From positions 39,110-103,109 of the forward strand of contig JAPLKL010000078.1 in NCBI GenBank assembly GCA_026388095.1: a DNA stretch of 64,000 nt. Reading direction: 5' to 3'. Position numbers and translations under genes: made by a program. The DNA comes from Elusimicrobiota bacterium. GTDB lineage: Bacteria; Elusimicrobiota; Elusimicrobia; UBA1565; UBA9628. Of the stretch, positions 24,385 through 32,518 are shown piece by piece (the first letter of the stretch is position 1; each line of letters starts with the position of its first letter). Under the pieces are notes generated by a model. The model was given only the letters and a program-made list of their open reading frames with translations. It was not told the DNA's origin and did not search any database.

Positions 24385-25287
24385 TTACAGCTCCAAAGCC
24401 TTGCGCAAAGAACCGTCGCAGCAGGCCAAAAGCTTGCGGGCCTGCGGCGCGGTCAGCTCTTTGCGGGCCATGACCACCGCGGTCTTCACGCTCCAGCCCG
24501 ACGATCTGAACAGGCCCCGGGCCCGGGCGGGGGTGGTCTTGCTCAGCTCCGCGATGATGCGTTCTCCGCGCAGCTTGAGCTTGTGGGAGGTGGGCCTCAA
24601 GTCCACCATCCAGCGGTCGTAGACCTTGCCCAGCAGGATCATGGTCCCGGTGGTCAAGGTGTTCAAGACCAGCTTGGCCGCGGTGCCGGACTTCATGCGC
24701 GTCGAACCGGCCACCACCTCGGGGCCCACGTCGGGCGCGATAGTGAGCTCCGCGGGATTGCCCGGCGGCCTGCCGTTGGATGTGACGAGGATGGTGCCGC
24801 AGCCTTGCCGCCGGGCCGCCTTCAAAGCGGCCCGCACGAAGGGCGTGACCCCGGAGGCGGCGATGCCCACCACCGCGTCGTCCTTGCCCAGCCTGGAGAC
24901 GGCCTTGGCTCCGGCTCGGGGGTCGTCCTCGGCCCCTTCCTTGGAGCGGAAGACCGAGCTCTTGCCGCCGGCCATCACGGCCCGGATCTCGCGCGAGGTC
25001 GTGCCGTAGGTCGGGGGGCACTCGGCGGCTTCCAAAACGGCCAGGCGGCCGCTGGTGCCGGCGCCGATGAAGACCACCGTGCCTCGGCGGCGCAGGCAGC
25101 CGGCGAGCATCTCCATCCCGCGCGCGATGGCGCGGCTCTGGCGGCTGACGGCGGCGGCTACGAGCGCGTCTTCCCGGTTGATGGCTTGGGCTATGCCCAG
25201 GGCGCTGCGGCGGTCGATGTGCCGCGTGCGCGGATTGGGCCGCTCCGTGGGCAGCCGGGCGTAGACGCGCGGGGAGAAATGGGGCAT
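24385..25287 (-). CDS. murQ: N-acetylmuramic acid 6-phosphate etherase
   Basis: 300 residues; start chosen at MPHFSPRVYARLPTERPNPR, one base after the upstream stop. SIS-domain signatures: LPTERPNPRTRHIDRRSAL, VVFIGAGTSGRLAVLEAAEC (with the catalytic Glu in LEAAE), VVGIAASGVTPFV and GSTRMKSGTAAKLVLNTLTT. MurQ cleaves the lactyl ether of MurNAc-6-phosphate to GlcNAc-6-phosphate and D-lactate in peptidoglycan recycling. Length is normal. The lytic transglycosylase at 11.6 kb could supply the anhydro-muropeptides. Neighbours on both sides are hydrolases. Confidence 0.95.
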   Translation of the reverse strand: MPHFSPRVYARLPTERPNPRTRHIDRRSALGIAQAINREDALVAAAVSRQSRAIARGMEMLAGCLRRRGTVVFIGAGTSGRLAVLEAAECPPTYGTTSREIRAVMAGGKSSVFRSKEGAEDDPRAGAKAVSRLGKDDAVVGIAASGVTPFVRAALKAARRQGCGTILVTSNGRPPGNPAELTIAPDVGPEVVAGSTRMKSGTAAKLVLNTLTTGTMILLGKVYDRWMVDLRPTSHKLKLRGERIIAELSKTTPARARGLFRSSGWSVKTAVVMARKELTAPQARKLLACCDGSLRKALEL

Positions 25288-25288
25288 G

Positions 25289-26191
25289 TTATTCGGAGGC
25301 GGGCGGAGCGTCCGGGGCCGGCGCGGGCGGCTCGGCGCCTTCCTCCTCATCGAACGTGTCCGTGGAGGACTGCACCCCGGCGGCGGCGGCGCTGGAAGCC
25401 GCGACTTCGGGTTTGACGGGGCTGCCGATCCAGTCGAAGAGCTGGCCGATCATCGGGCCGCGCAGCATCTTGGTGCCGTGCTCGGTGGGCGCCAGGACCA
25501 TGGTCAGCTTGCGCTCCCCGACGGACATCCTGGCGAAGGACTGCAGGATCGGGATGCCGCTGGCCGTGCTCTTATCCGCCTCGGAATACATCATGAGCAG
25601 GGGGCGGTCCTTGTAGGCGCGCAGGGCGTTGACGGCGGTGACGCTCTGATACTGCATGCGCGGCGAGAGCATGGCGACCATGGGGACCTTGGGATGCAGG
25701 GCGGCGTAGCGCAGGGCCAGGCTGCTGCCCACGTCCGCGCCGATGAGGCCGATCCGGTCCTCGGGCACGCCTTGGCCGGCGAGATAGGCGACGCCGGCCT
25801 CCACGTCCGCCACCATGTTGAGGTACTCGTTGTATTTCTTGACGCCGTTGAAATCCTTGTCCACGATGAACTTGAGCCACGCGGCGGGCTTGCCGTCGGG
25901 GCCGACGCGGCTGTCGCCGTGGCCGCGCAGGTCGACGGCGAGGTAGCCGTAGCCGCGCTTGAGCAGCGGCCGGCCGACCCGGTACCAGTCTTCCTTGCGG
26001 CCTCCCGTGCCGTGCAGCAGCAGGAAGCTCATGCGGCCTTCCTGGGGCGGGTTGTACTTGGCCTTGAGCTTCCAGCCGTCCCTGGTGGTGACGTCTACGA
26101 GCAGCCCGGGGAAGACCAGGGGTTTGGCCGGGGCCGCGGCCCCGGCCGAGGCGGCGGCTCCCAGCAGGGCCGCGAGGAGCAGGCGCCTCAT
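25289..26191 (-). CDS. Secreted alpha/beta hydrolase with Asp at the nucleophile position
   Basis: 300 residues with a signal peptide (MRRLLLAALLGAAASAGAAA). The fold is clear: SFLLLHGTGGRKEDWYRVGR, LAVDLRGHGDSR, then the elbow GLIGADVGSSLALRYA. The G-x-[Ser]-x-G serine is replaced by Asp153; the other triad members Asp206 (SEADKST) and His238 (PTEHGTK) are present. Asp nucleophiles are known in haloalkane dehalogenases and epoxide hydrolases. A Glu/Pro-rich tail ends the protein. Start overlaps the ndk stop (ATGA). The substrate cannot be inferred. Confidence 0.8.
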   Translation of the reverse strand: MRRLLLAALLGAAASAGAAAPAKPLVFPGLLVDVTTRDGWKLKAKYNPPQEGRMSFLLLHGTGGRKEDWYRVGRPLLKRGYGYLAVDLRGHGDSRVGPDGKPAAWLKFIVDKDFNGVKKYNEYLNMVADVEAGVAYLAGQGVPEDRIGLIGADVGSSLALRYAALHPKVPMVAMLSPRMQYQSVTAVNALRAYKDRPLLMMYSEADKSTASGIPILQSFARMSVGERKLTMVLAPTEHGTKMLRGPMIGQLFDWIGSPVKPEVAASSAAAAGVQSSTDTFDEEEGAEPPAPAPDAPPASE

Positions 26192-26643
26192 GGCAGGATC
26201 TCTCCGTCCTTGAACCAGAGGGCGACCTCACGCGCCGCGTCGGCGGGATTGGCCGAGGCGTGCAGGACGTTCTCGAACTGCCCCGCGGTGGTCACGCGCC
26301 CGAAGGAGCCGCGGATGGTGCCGGGCGCCGCGGCCTCGGGGTTGGTGGCGCCGGCGACCTCGCGGACCTTGGCGATGCATCCCTCGCCGCGGTAGACCAG
26401 CGCCAGGACGCGGTGGTCGGCCAGGCCGTGGAACTCGCCGCGGATGTACTTTATGAGGTTGGGGTAGAAGGGCTTGCCCAGGTGCTCGGCGTAGTGCTTC
26501 TCGGCCAGTTCCGTGGAGACGCTGACCATCTTGGCCGCGACCATCGCCAGGCCGGCCGCGTCGAGGCGGTCTATGGTGAGGCCGGTCAGCTTGCGGTGGA
26601 GCCCGTCCGGCTTGATGAGGATGAGGGTCTGTTCGATGGACAT
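26188..26643 (-). CDS. ndk: Nucleoside diphosphate kinase
   Basis: 151 residues. Signatures: QTLILIKPDGLHRKLTG, HYAEHLGKPFYPNLIKYI, VLALVYRGEGCIAKVREVAG, GTIRGSFG, and active-site His in NVLHASANP (usually NVIHGSDS; the Gly-Ser-Asp part is changed). It moves the gamma phosphate between nucleoside di- and triphosphates. It heads the leftward operon with the Asp-type hydrolase, murQ and esterase. A TAGAAT -10 box ends six bases before its ATG, so the operon is probably leaderless at its 5' end. Confidence 0.93.
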   Translation of the reverse strand: MSIEQTLILIKPDGLHRKLTGLTIDRLDAAGLAMVAAKMVSVSTELAEKHYAEHLGKPFYPNLIKYIRGEFHGLADHRVLALVYRGEGCIAKVREVAGATNPEAAAPGTIRGSFGRVTTAGQFENVLHASANPADAAREVALWFKDGEILP

Positions 26644-26649
26644 GGAGGG

Positions 26650-26655
26650 ATTCTA
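26650..26655 (-). promoter_or_regulatory. -10 box TAGAAT six bases before ndk
   Basis: TAGAAT on the minus strand with only CCCTCC between it and the ATG. It lies in the 17-base gap after the upstream gene's stop. No clear -35. Confidence 0.5.
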
Positions 26656-26660
26656 TTCAA

Positions 26661-27926
26661 TTAGCGGACGCAGCGGAAGCCCCCGCAGATGCCGCCGCAG
26701 GAGTAGGGCTCGCCACAGCCGAAGTTGCCGAAAGCGCCGCAGGCCGGGTCCGAGGCCCAGTTGCCGGGCCAGTCCGCGCCGCCGCAGCAGCCCCAATAGG
26801 GCTGGCGCTCTGCGACCGTGCCCAGCTTGTCGCCGGCATAGGTCGCGTTGCGCCACGCCCCGCCCGCGCTCTGACAGCAGGCCGCGCATTTCATCTCCTT
26901 CTCGTAAACGGCCCTCTCCTCGGCCGTGGGGCCGTGGCTCGAGAGCTGGAGGCCGGCCGGCCGCTCCGCCGGCTGCGCCGCCGGGGCGGCCTGCGGCGCG
27001 GGCTCCGGCCGGGCTTGCGGCTGGAACGCGGGGACGGGCTTGGGCTCGGGCTCAAGCGCGCGCGGCAGCGCGAACAGCTCGGAAGGCTCCGGCCCCGGCG
27101 CGGGCGGCGGGGCTCGGAAAGACCCGGGCAGTTGTCCGACTCCGACCAAGGCTCCGCCGAGCTCATCGTCCGACGCGATGAGGTCGCGCAGCAGGGCGAT
27201 GGCGCCGGCCTGTTTGAACGCGTCGCCCTTGAGCGGCTGGCGCGCCACGCGGCCGTACTGGTCCATGAACTCCATCTGGTTGCCGGCGGGCTCTATCATG
27301 CTGCCCTCGGAGCGCCAGATGAGCAGCCGCTCCTTGACCAAAGGCGTGCGCGCCGGGCCGGGAGCCGCGGCGCCGAAGGCGATGAACTTGTCCACCACGG
27401 CGTCCTCCGGGGCGCCGGCGCCGGCCTCCTGGATGGCGGCCCAGGCCGCCGCGGCCTGGCGGCCGTCAACGACGAGCACGACGCGGGCCTGCGCCTCGCG
27501 GGCCTTGGCGAGCTGGACGGCCAGGGCCCGCTGGCGCCGGCGCCGCTCCGAGGCCCAGGCCAGGCCTTGCTCGTGCCAGTCGCAGACCAGGCGCGACTGG
27601 CCGAAGAGCTCGCCGCGCCGCCGGTCGTGCTCGGCCTGGCGGCCGCCGCGCTGGAGCGCGGAGAGCAGCGGCCACCAAAGGGGCCGGCGCTCCGGGGGGT
27701 CGAACCAGGTCGGCTCGGGCTCGCCGGTGACGAGTATGCGCAGCACGCGTCCGGCGGGCGGGGTGTCGCCCGCGGTCCAGGAGGCGAGGAGGGCGTCGAG
27801 CCCTCGGTCGAGCGCCTCGCGCTGGGCGGCTTGGGCGGCGGTGTCGCGCTGGATGAGGGCGATGATCCCGCCGCCGGCCAGCGCCGCGAGGCAGACGTTG
27901 AACGTCAGGTAGAGCGGAGCCCTCAT
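26661..27926 (-). CDS. Exported or anchored protein with a cysteine-rich C-terminal tail
   Basis: 421 residues. A hydrophobic N-terminus (LYLTFNVCLAALAGGGIIAL) is a signal anchor. Residues about 30-255 form an unrecognised globular part (VVLVVDGRQAAAAWAAIQ, VDKFIAFGAAAPG, LLIWRSEGSM), possibly a von Willebrand-like or Rossmann fold. A Pro/Ala linker (270-330) leads to about 80 residues holding 11 cysteines (KCAACCQSAG, WGCCGGADW, PACGAFGNFGCG, SCGGICGGFRC). Such density suggests disulfide cross-links or metal binding outside the cytoplasm. No family recognised. Confidence 0.6.
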   Translation of the reverse strand: MRAPLYLTFNVCLAALAGGGIIALIQRDTAAQAAQREALDRGLDALLASWTAGDTPPAGRVLRILVTGEPEPTWFDPPERRPLWWPLLSALQRGGRQAEHDRRRGELFGQSRLVCDWHEQGLAWASERRRRQRALAVQLAKAREAQARVVLVVDGRQAAAAWAAIQEAGAGAPEDAVVDKFIAFGAAAPGPARTPLVKERLLIWRSEGSMIEPAGNQMEFMDQYGRVARQPLKGDAFKQAGAIALLRDLIASDDELGGALVGVGQLPGSFRAPPPAPGPEPSELFALPRALEPEPKPVPAFQPQARPEPAPQAAPAAQPAERPAGLQLSSHGPTAEERAVYEKEMKCAACCQSAGGAWRNATYAGDKLGTVAERQPYWGCCGGADWPGNWASDPACGAFGNFGCGEPYSCGGICGGFRCVR

Positions 27927-28021
27927 CCCGGCAATTATGCGACATCAGGGAGGGGTCCTCCAAGGGCCGGATCGGCCGGGGCCGTCAGGACGCCGGACGT
28001 TCGCCCAGGGATATCAAAGCT

Positions 28022-28049
28022 TTGTCAAAGTCATCTGGTATTGTATGAT
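28022..28049 (+). promoter_or_regulatory. Sigma70-type promoter
   Basis: -35 TTGTCA (28022-28027), 16-base spacer, -10 TATGAT (28044-28049). The start codon is 18 bases further on. Confidence 0.55.
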
Positions 28050-28067
28050 TGAGGCTGCGGACCCCCC

Positions 28068-28871
28068 ATGGCTGACGAAGCGATCCGATACGTGGTCCTC
28101 CTGCGCAAGCCGGAGCAGCTCGATCCCCATGCCCTGGCCGAGGCCCTGGCGCGCCACCGGGGCTGCCCGACCCTGGACGCCGTTCCCGCGGCCCGCTCCT
28201 GCTGGGGCATCCTGGGGGAGGGACAGGATGAATCAGCGGCCAAGGACGAGGCCGCGGCCCTGACCGCGGCCGGCTTCGCGGCGCTCGCCTTGCCGCGCAA
28301 TCTCTTGGAGGACCCGGCTCCGCCGGCCCCCGTGGTCAAGGGCGAGCTGGGGGAGGAAAAGCCGGCTTTCTGCACCGCGGCAGGCGAGCGCCTCCCGGTC
28401 GTGAGCCCTATCCTCCTCTGCGCCACCGTCATCAAACGCAGCGTGACTCAGACCATCAAGGTCCAGAAGGACATCGGCTTCACGGACAAGGCCCTGCAAG
28501 TGGGCCTGCTCATGGCCACGGGACTGCCCATCCGGACGTCCCGGCTGAGGAAAGAGGAGGACAAGATCGTCGTCACTTCCGAGCTCCAGGGCGTCCTGGA
28601 CCTCATCCTCACAGCTCCGTCCCGCCGCCTGCGCGTGCTCTCCGATGACTTCGACTACTCCTGCCTCAAGGAGGAGAAGACCTACGATACTTTGAGCAAT
28701 TTCCGCCTCCTGGCCCGCCGGCTGGCCGGGCTATGGCCCGAGGCGGGGCGCAACCGCGGCCTGAGCTTCATCTTGGCGGGCAAGCCCCAGCGGGACATGG
28801 GCTACGAGTCCTTGGCGGACCTGGAGCGCGAGACCCGCTGGCTCCTGACCTTGCGGGCCATCCGGCCCTAG
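28068..28871 (+). CDS. Conserved-looking cytoplasmic protein of unknown function
   Basis: 267 residues with no signal peptide or membrane segment. The N-terminal 90 residues (YVVLLRKPEQLDPHALAEAL, CWGILGEGQDESAAKDEAAA) resemble a small alpha/beta domain; the rest alternates strands and helices (VSPILLCATVIKRSVTQTIK, RRLRVLSDDFDYSCLKEEKT). I do not recognise the family. It has its own promoter and lies 73 bases upstream of the response regulators, so it may belong to the same regulatory unit, though the next promoter is strong. Confidence 0.6.
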   Translation: MADEAIRYVVLLRKPEQLDPHALAEALARHRGCPTLDAVPAARSCWGILGEGQDESAAKDEAAALTAAGFAALALPRNLLEDPAPPAPVVKGELGEEKPAFCTAAGERLPVVSPILLCATVIKRSVTQTIKVQKDIGFTDKALQVGLLMATGLPIRTSRLRKEEDKIVVTSELQGVLDLILTAPSRRLRVLSDDFDYSCLKEEKTYDTLSNFRLLARRLAGLWPEAGRNRGLSFILAGKPQRDMGYESLADLERETRWLLTLRAIRP

Positions 28872-28908
28872 CCGGCCTCGGCGCGTTCTAACTCAGGCCC
28901 GATCTTGT

Positions 28909-28937
28909 TTGACGCCCCTGGGGCAAACTGTTAGAAT
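28909..28937 (+). promoter_or_regulatory. Strong sigma70-type promoter of a leaderless gene
   Basis: -35 TTGACG (28909-28914), 17-base spacer, -10 TAGAAT (28932-28937). The GTG start of the response regulator begins seven bases after the -10 box, the usual distance of a transcription start, so the message should begin at the G of GTG. Confidence 0.75.
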
Positions 28938-28943
28938 CCTGCC

Positions 28944-29333
28944 GTGGCCCGCATCATGATCGTCGACGACGAGCGCGACGTCGTGACCTTGCTCAAATTC
29001 CTGCTCGAGCGCGACGGGCACCTCGTCACCACGGCCTACGACGGCGCCGACGCCCTGGCCAAGCTGGGCGTCGAGCCCGCCGACCCGGCGTCCCCCGTCC
29101 CGGACCTGGTCGTCGTCGACCTGATGATGCCCGTGCTCGACGGCCTCACGCTCAGCGCGCGCCTGGCCGGCGCCGAACGCACCAAGGCCGTCCCCCTCAT
29201 CATCCTGACCGCCAAGGGCGAGATGTGCGACGTCTTCCAGGGCACCGCGAACGTGGCCTGCTGCATGGAGAAGCCCTTCGACCCCAAGAGCCTGCGCGAG
29301 CGCATCAACGCGGCCCTCGCCAAGAAGAAGTAG
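28944..29333 (+). CDS. Single-domain response regulator (receiver), first of a pair
   Basis: 129 residues from GTG. The receiver fold has the acidic pair in IMIVDDERDVV, phospho-acceptor Asp in LVVVDLMMPVLDG, Thr in LIILTAKG and Lys in MEKPFDPKSL. There is no output domain, so it acts through protein contacts, as CheY-like proteins do. A cysteine pair (NVACCMEKPF) precedes the conserved Lys, unlike its sister. It lies three bases before the second receiver gene. No histidine kinase is adjacent; the orphan kinase at 50.7 kb is one candidate partner. Confidence 0.9.
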   Translation: MARIMIVDDERDVVTLLKFLLERDGHLVTTAYDGADALAKLGVEPADPASPVPDLVVVDLMMPVLDGLTLSARLAGAERTKAVPLIILTAKGEMCDVFQGTANVACCMEKPFDPKSLRERINAALAKKK

Positions 29334-29336
29334 CCC

Positions 29337-29729
29337 GTGGGCAACATCCTCGTCGTAGACGACGAGCCCGAGATCGTCACCTTGCTGCGCTTCCTCCTGG
29401 AGAGGGAGGGCCACGCCGTGGCCGCGGCCACCAACGGCCAGGACGCCCTGCAGGCCCTCGGCCTGGAGCCCGTGGACCCCGCGGTCAAGCTCCCGGACCT
29501 GATGATCCTCGATATCATGATGCCGGTCATGGACGGCTTCACTCTCAACAGCCGACTGCAGGACTTCCCGGGGGCCAAGGACCTGCCCGTCATCGTCCTG
29601 ACCGCCAAGGGCCAGAAGATGCGCGACCTCTTCCAGAGCTCGCCCAACGTGGCGGCCTACGTGCAGAAGCCCTTCGACCCCAAGATGCTGCGCGACCTCA
29701 TCGCCGGGATCCTCGCGCGCAAGAAGTGA
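29337..29729 (+). CDS. Single-domain response regulator (receiver), second of a pair
   Basis: 130 residues from GTG, three bases after its sister. Conserved residues: NILVVDDEPEIV, Asp in LMILDIMMPVMDG, Thr in VIVLTAKG and Lys in VQKPFDPKML. The two proteins share most of their frame (both have LLERxGH, AKG, KPFDPK) and arose by tandem duplication. No output domain. It is followed five bases later by lysS, so translation of the tRNA synthetase may be coupled to these regulators. Confidence 0.9.
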   Translation: MGNILVVDDEPEIVTLLRFLLEREGHAVAAATNGQDALQALGLEPVDPAVKLPDLMILDIMMPVMDGFTLNSRLQDFPGAKDLPVIVLTAKGQKMRDLFQSSPNVAAYVQKPFDPKMLRDLIAGILARKK

Positions 29730-29734
29730 CCCCT

Positions 29735-31264
29735 ATGACCACGCCCGCGACCACGCCCGAAGAGGGCGGTTCCCTCGAAGACATCCTCTCCGCCAAGCGC
29801 GCCAAGGTGGCGGAGCTGCGCGCCCGGGGCGTCGACCCCTATCCCCCGCGCAGCAGCAAGACCCATTCCACGGCCGACGTCCTGCGCCTGGGCGAGCCCC
29901 TCTCCGGCTCCGACCGCGCCAGCGAGAGCGTGTCCTGCGCCGGGCGCGTCCTGCAGCTGCGGGACATGGGCAAGTCCATCTTCGCGCACCTGGCCGACTC
30001 CGCGGGCCGCTGCCAGGTCTACTTCAAGAAGGACGCCCTGTCCGAGCCCGAGTTCCTGCTGGCCAAGAAGGACCTCCAGGTCGGGGACTTCATCGCGGTC
30101 TCCGGCGGCGTGTTCAAGACCCGGACCGGGGAGACCACCGTGGCCGTGGCCGCGCTCGTCCTGCTGGCCAAGGCCCTGCGGCCCATGCCGGAGAAATGGC
30201 ACGGCCTCAAGGACGTGGAGCTCCGCTACCGGCACCGCCACCTCGACCTCATCGCCAACCCCGACGTGCGGGAGAAGTTCCGCCAGCGCTCCGTCATCGT
30301 GAGCACGATCCGCCGGACCATGGACCGCAGGGGCTTCCTGGAGGTGGAGACGCCCATCCTCCTGCCCCAGGCGGGCGGCGCCTCGGCGCGGCCCTTCCAT
30401 ACCCATCACAACGCCCTGGACGCCGACCTGGTGATGCGCATCGCCACCGAGCTCTACCTCAAGCGCCTCATCGTCGGAGGCTTCGAGCGGGTCTACGAGA
30501 TCGGCCGCATCTTCCGCAACGAGGGCATCGACACCCGGCACAACCCCGAGTTCACCATGATGGAGGCCTACCAGGCCTACACCGACTACAACGGGATGGC
30601 CGAGCTCTTCGAGTCCTTGGTGGCCGAGTGCGCCGAGGCCCTGAAGATCTCCGAGGTCTCCTACGGCGAGCATAAGATCTCGCTCAAGCCTCCCTTCCGG
30701 CGCTTCTACCTGCCCGAGCTCTGGAAGGACCGCTGCGGAGCCCCGATCGAGGAGGTCCTCAAGGGCAAGGGCTTCGACCGGCCCGCCCTGCTGGCCCTGG
30801 CCGCCAAGCTGGGCGTGCCCGCCGGCGAGAAGACCCCGGGCGCCAAGGTCTTCGAGCGCGTCTTCGACGCCAAGATCATGCCCCTGCTGGACCAACTCAC
30901 CTTCGTCTTCGACCATCCCACGGCCATCACGCCCCTGGCCAAGCTCAAGCCCGGCTCCCAGGGCCTGGTCGAGCGCTTCGAGTGCTTCGCCGGGGGGCAG
31001 GAATACGCCAACGCCTACACCGAGCTCAACGATCCGCAGGACCAGACCGAGCGCCTCCAGGAGCAGGCCCGCCAGCGCCGCGAGGAGGGCGACGAGGAGG
31101 CCGACGTCCTCGACCAGGACTTCGTGGAGGCCATGGAGTGCGGCATGCCGCCCATGGGCGGCATCGGCGTGGGCATCGACCGTCTGGTGATGCTCCTGAC
31201 CGGCCAGCCCTCCATCCGCGACGTCATCCTGTTCCCCACCCTCAAGCGGACCGAGGCTCCTTGA
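29735..31264 (+). CDS. lysS: Lysyl-tRNA synthetase, class II
   Basis: 509 residues. An OB-fold anticodon-binding domain (VSCAGRVLQLRDMGKSIFAH, VGDFIAVSGGVFKTRTGE) precedes the class II core with motif 1 (RGFLEVETPILLPQAGGASA), motif 2 (RIFRNEGIDTRHNPEFTMME) and motif 3 (GGIGVGIDRLVMLLTG). It charges tRNA-Lys using ATP. Length is typical. The TGA overlaps the TTG start of lolC, and no promoter separates it from the receiver genes, so all may be one transcript. Confidence 0.96.
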   Translation: MTTPATTPEEGGSLEDILSAKRAKVAELRARGVDPYPPRSSKTHSTADVLRLGEPLSGSDRASESVSCAGRVLQLRDMGKSIFAHLADSAGRCQVYFKKDALSEPEFLLAKKDLQVGDFIAVSGGVFKTRTGETTVAVAALVLLAKALRPMPEKWHGLKDVELRYRHRHLDLIANPDVREKFRQRSVIVSTIRRTMDRRGFLEVETPILLPQAGGASARPFHTHHNALDADLVMRIATELYLKRLIVGGFERVYEIGRIFRNEGIDTRHNPEFTMMEAYQAYTDYNGMAELFESLVAECAEALKISEVSYGEHKISLKPPFRRFYLPELWKDRCGAPIEEVLKGKGFDRPALLALAAKLGVPAGEKTPGAKVFERVFDAKIMPLLDQLTFVFDHPTAITPLAKLKPGSQGLVERFECFAGGQEYANAYTELNDPQDQTERLQEQARQRREEGDEEADVLDQDFVEAMECGMPPMGGIGVGIDRLVMLLTGQPSIRDVILFPTLKRTEAP

Positions 31265-32518
31265 GCTTCGAGCTGTTCATCGCCTGGCGCTACCTCAAGG
31301 CCGAGCGCAAGGGGCTCTTCGCCGTGGTCACCACGGCCATCGGCGTGGCCGGCGTCATGGTGGGCGTGGCCGCGCTCATCACCACGCTCTCGGTCATGAA
31401 CGGCTTCCAGACCGACATCCAGAAGAAGGTCATCGGCGCCCAGGCGCACCTCATGGTCTACGGGGCGCGCACGGCTGAGGAGTTCGACCGCGCCGCGCGG
31501 GTCATGCGCTCCGACCCGGAGGTCAGCGCCACCGCGCCGTTCGTCATGGGCCAGGCCATCCTCTCGGTCGGCGACCGCACCATCGGCATCGTGATGAAGG
31601 GGCTCGACCCGGAGCAGGAGTTCAAGGTCAACAGCCTCGCCGCCTCCGTGACCGAGGGCTCCTGGAAGGGCCTCAAGCCGCAGGGCAAGGGCCTGCCGGG
31701 CATCGTGCTCGGCGAGGAGCTGGCCCGGGCCGTGGGCGTCTGGGTGGGCGGGCAGGTGGTCCTGGTCTCGCCCAAGAGCGTGGCCACGCCCTTCGGCATG
31801 ATTCCCAAGATGCAGAAGTTCGAGGTCAAGGGCCTGCTGCACACGGGCTACTACGAGTACGACAGCACCACCGGCTACGCGGACCTCGCCGCGGCCGCGA
31901 AGTTCTTCGGGGTGGAGGCCGGGGCCACGGGGCTCAGCGCCCGCCTGCGCGACCTCGACTCCGCCCAGGCCGTGGCCCAGCGCCTGCGCGCCCGCTTCGG
32001 GCCGGGGTACCTGGTGCGCACCTTCAACGACATGAACCGCACGCTCTTCGCCGCGCTCAAGCTCGAGAAAGGGGTCATGTTCATCATCCTGACGCTGATC
32101 ACCTTGGTCGCCTCGCTCAATATCGCCTCGACCTTGATCCTGCGCAGCGTGGAGAAGACCAAGGACATCGGGCTCTTGAAGGCCATGGGCGCCACGCCCC
32201 GGCAGATCCGGCGCATCTTCTGGATCGAGGGCTCCATCGATCCGGCGCATCTTCTGGATCGAGGGCTCCATCATCGGCGGGGCGGGCGTGGCCATGGGCC
32301 TGGTCCTGGGGCTGATCCTCTGCTTCGTCATCTGGCGCTTCCCCATCGTGGAACTGCCCTCCGACATCTACTACCTCTCGCGCGTGCCGGTCGCCGTCGA
32401 GCTCTGGGACGTGGTCGCGGTCATCGCCATGGGCGCGCTGCTCTCGCTGCTGGCCACGGTCTATCCCGCTTTCCGCGCGGCCAAGGTCAATCCCGTGGAG
32501 GCCATCCACTATGGCTGA
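31261..32518 (+). pseudogene. lolC: LolC/LolE-type lipoprotein-releasing permease, frameshifted by a 34-bp tandem duplication
   Basis: Starts at TTG overlapping the lysS stop (SFELFIAWRYLKAERKGLFA). It has the N-terminal helix, a large periplasmic domain and the FtsX-like helices (MFIILTLITLVASLNIASTL, RSVEKTKDIGLLKAMGATPR). At 32205-32272 a 34-base unit occurs twice in tandem; this shifts the frame and the last helices are read wrongly up to 32577. Removing one unit restores a 407-residue LolC/E ending TVYPAFRAAKVNPVEAIHYG and overlapping lolD. LolCDE moves lipoproteins out of the inner membrane and is normally essential, so an assembly error or a recent mutation should be considered. Confidence 0.8.
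32205..32272. repeat. 34-bp perfect tandem duplication inside lolC
   Basis: The unit running from GATCCGGCGC to GGCTCCATC is present at 32205-32238 and again at 32239-32272 without a mismatch. 34 is not a multiple of three, hence the frameshift. Confidence 0.92.

Noticed and set aside
22046..25021. A 991-codon open frame on the minus strand
   Set aside because: It overlaps five well-supported genes in another frame, is Gly/Arg/Pro-rich and has no domain; typical of GC-rich shadow frames.
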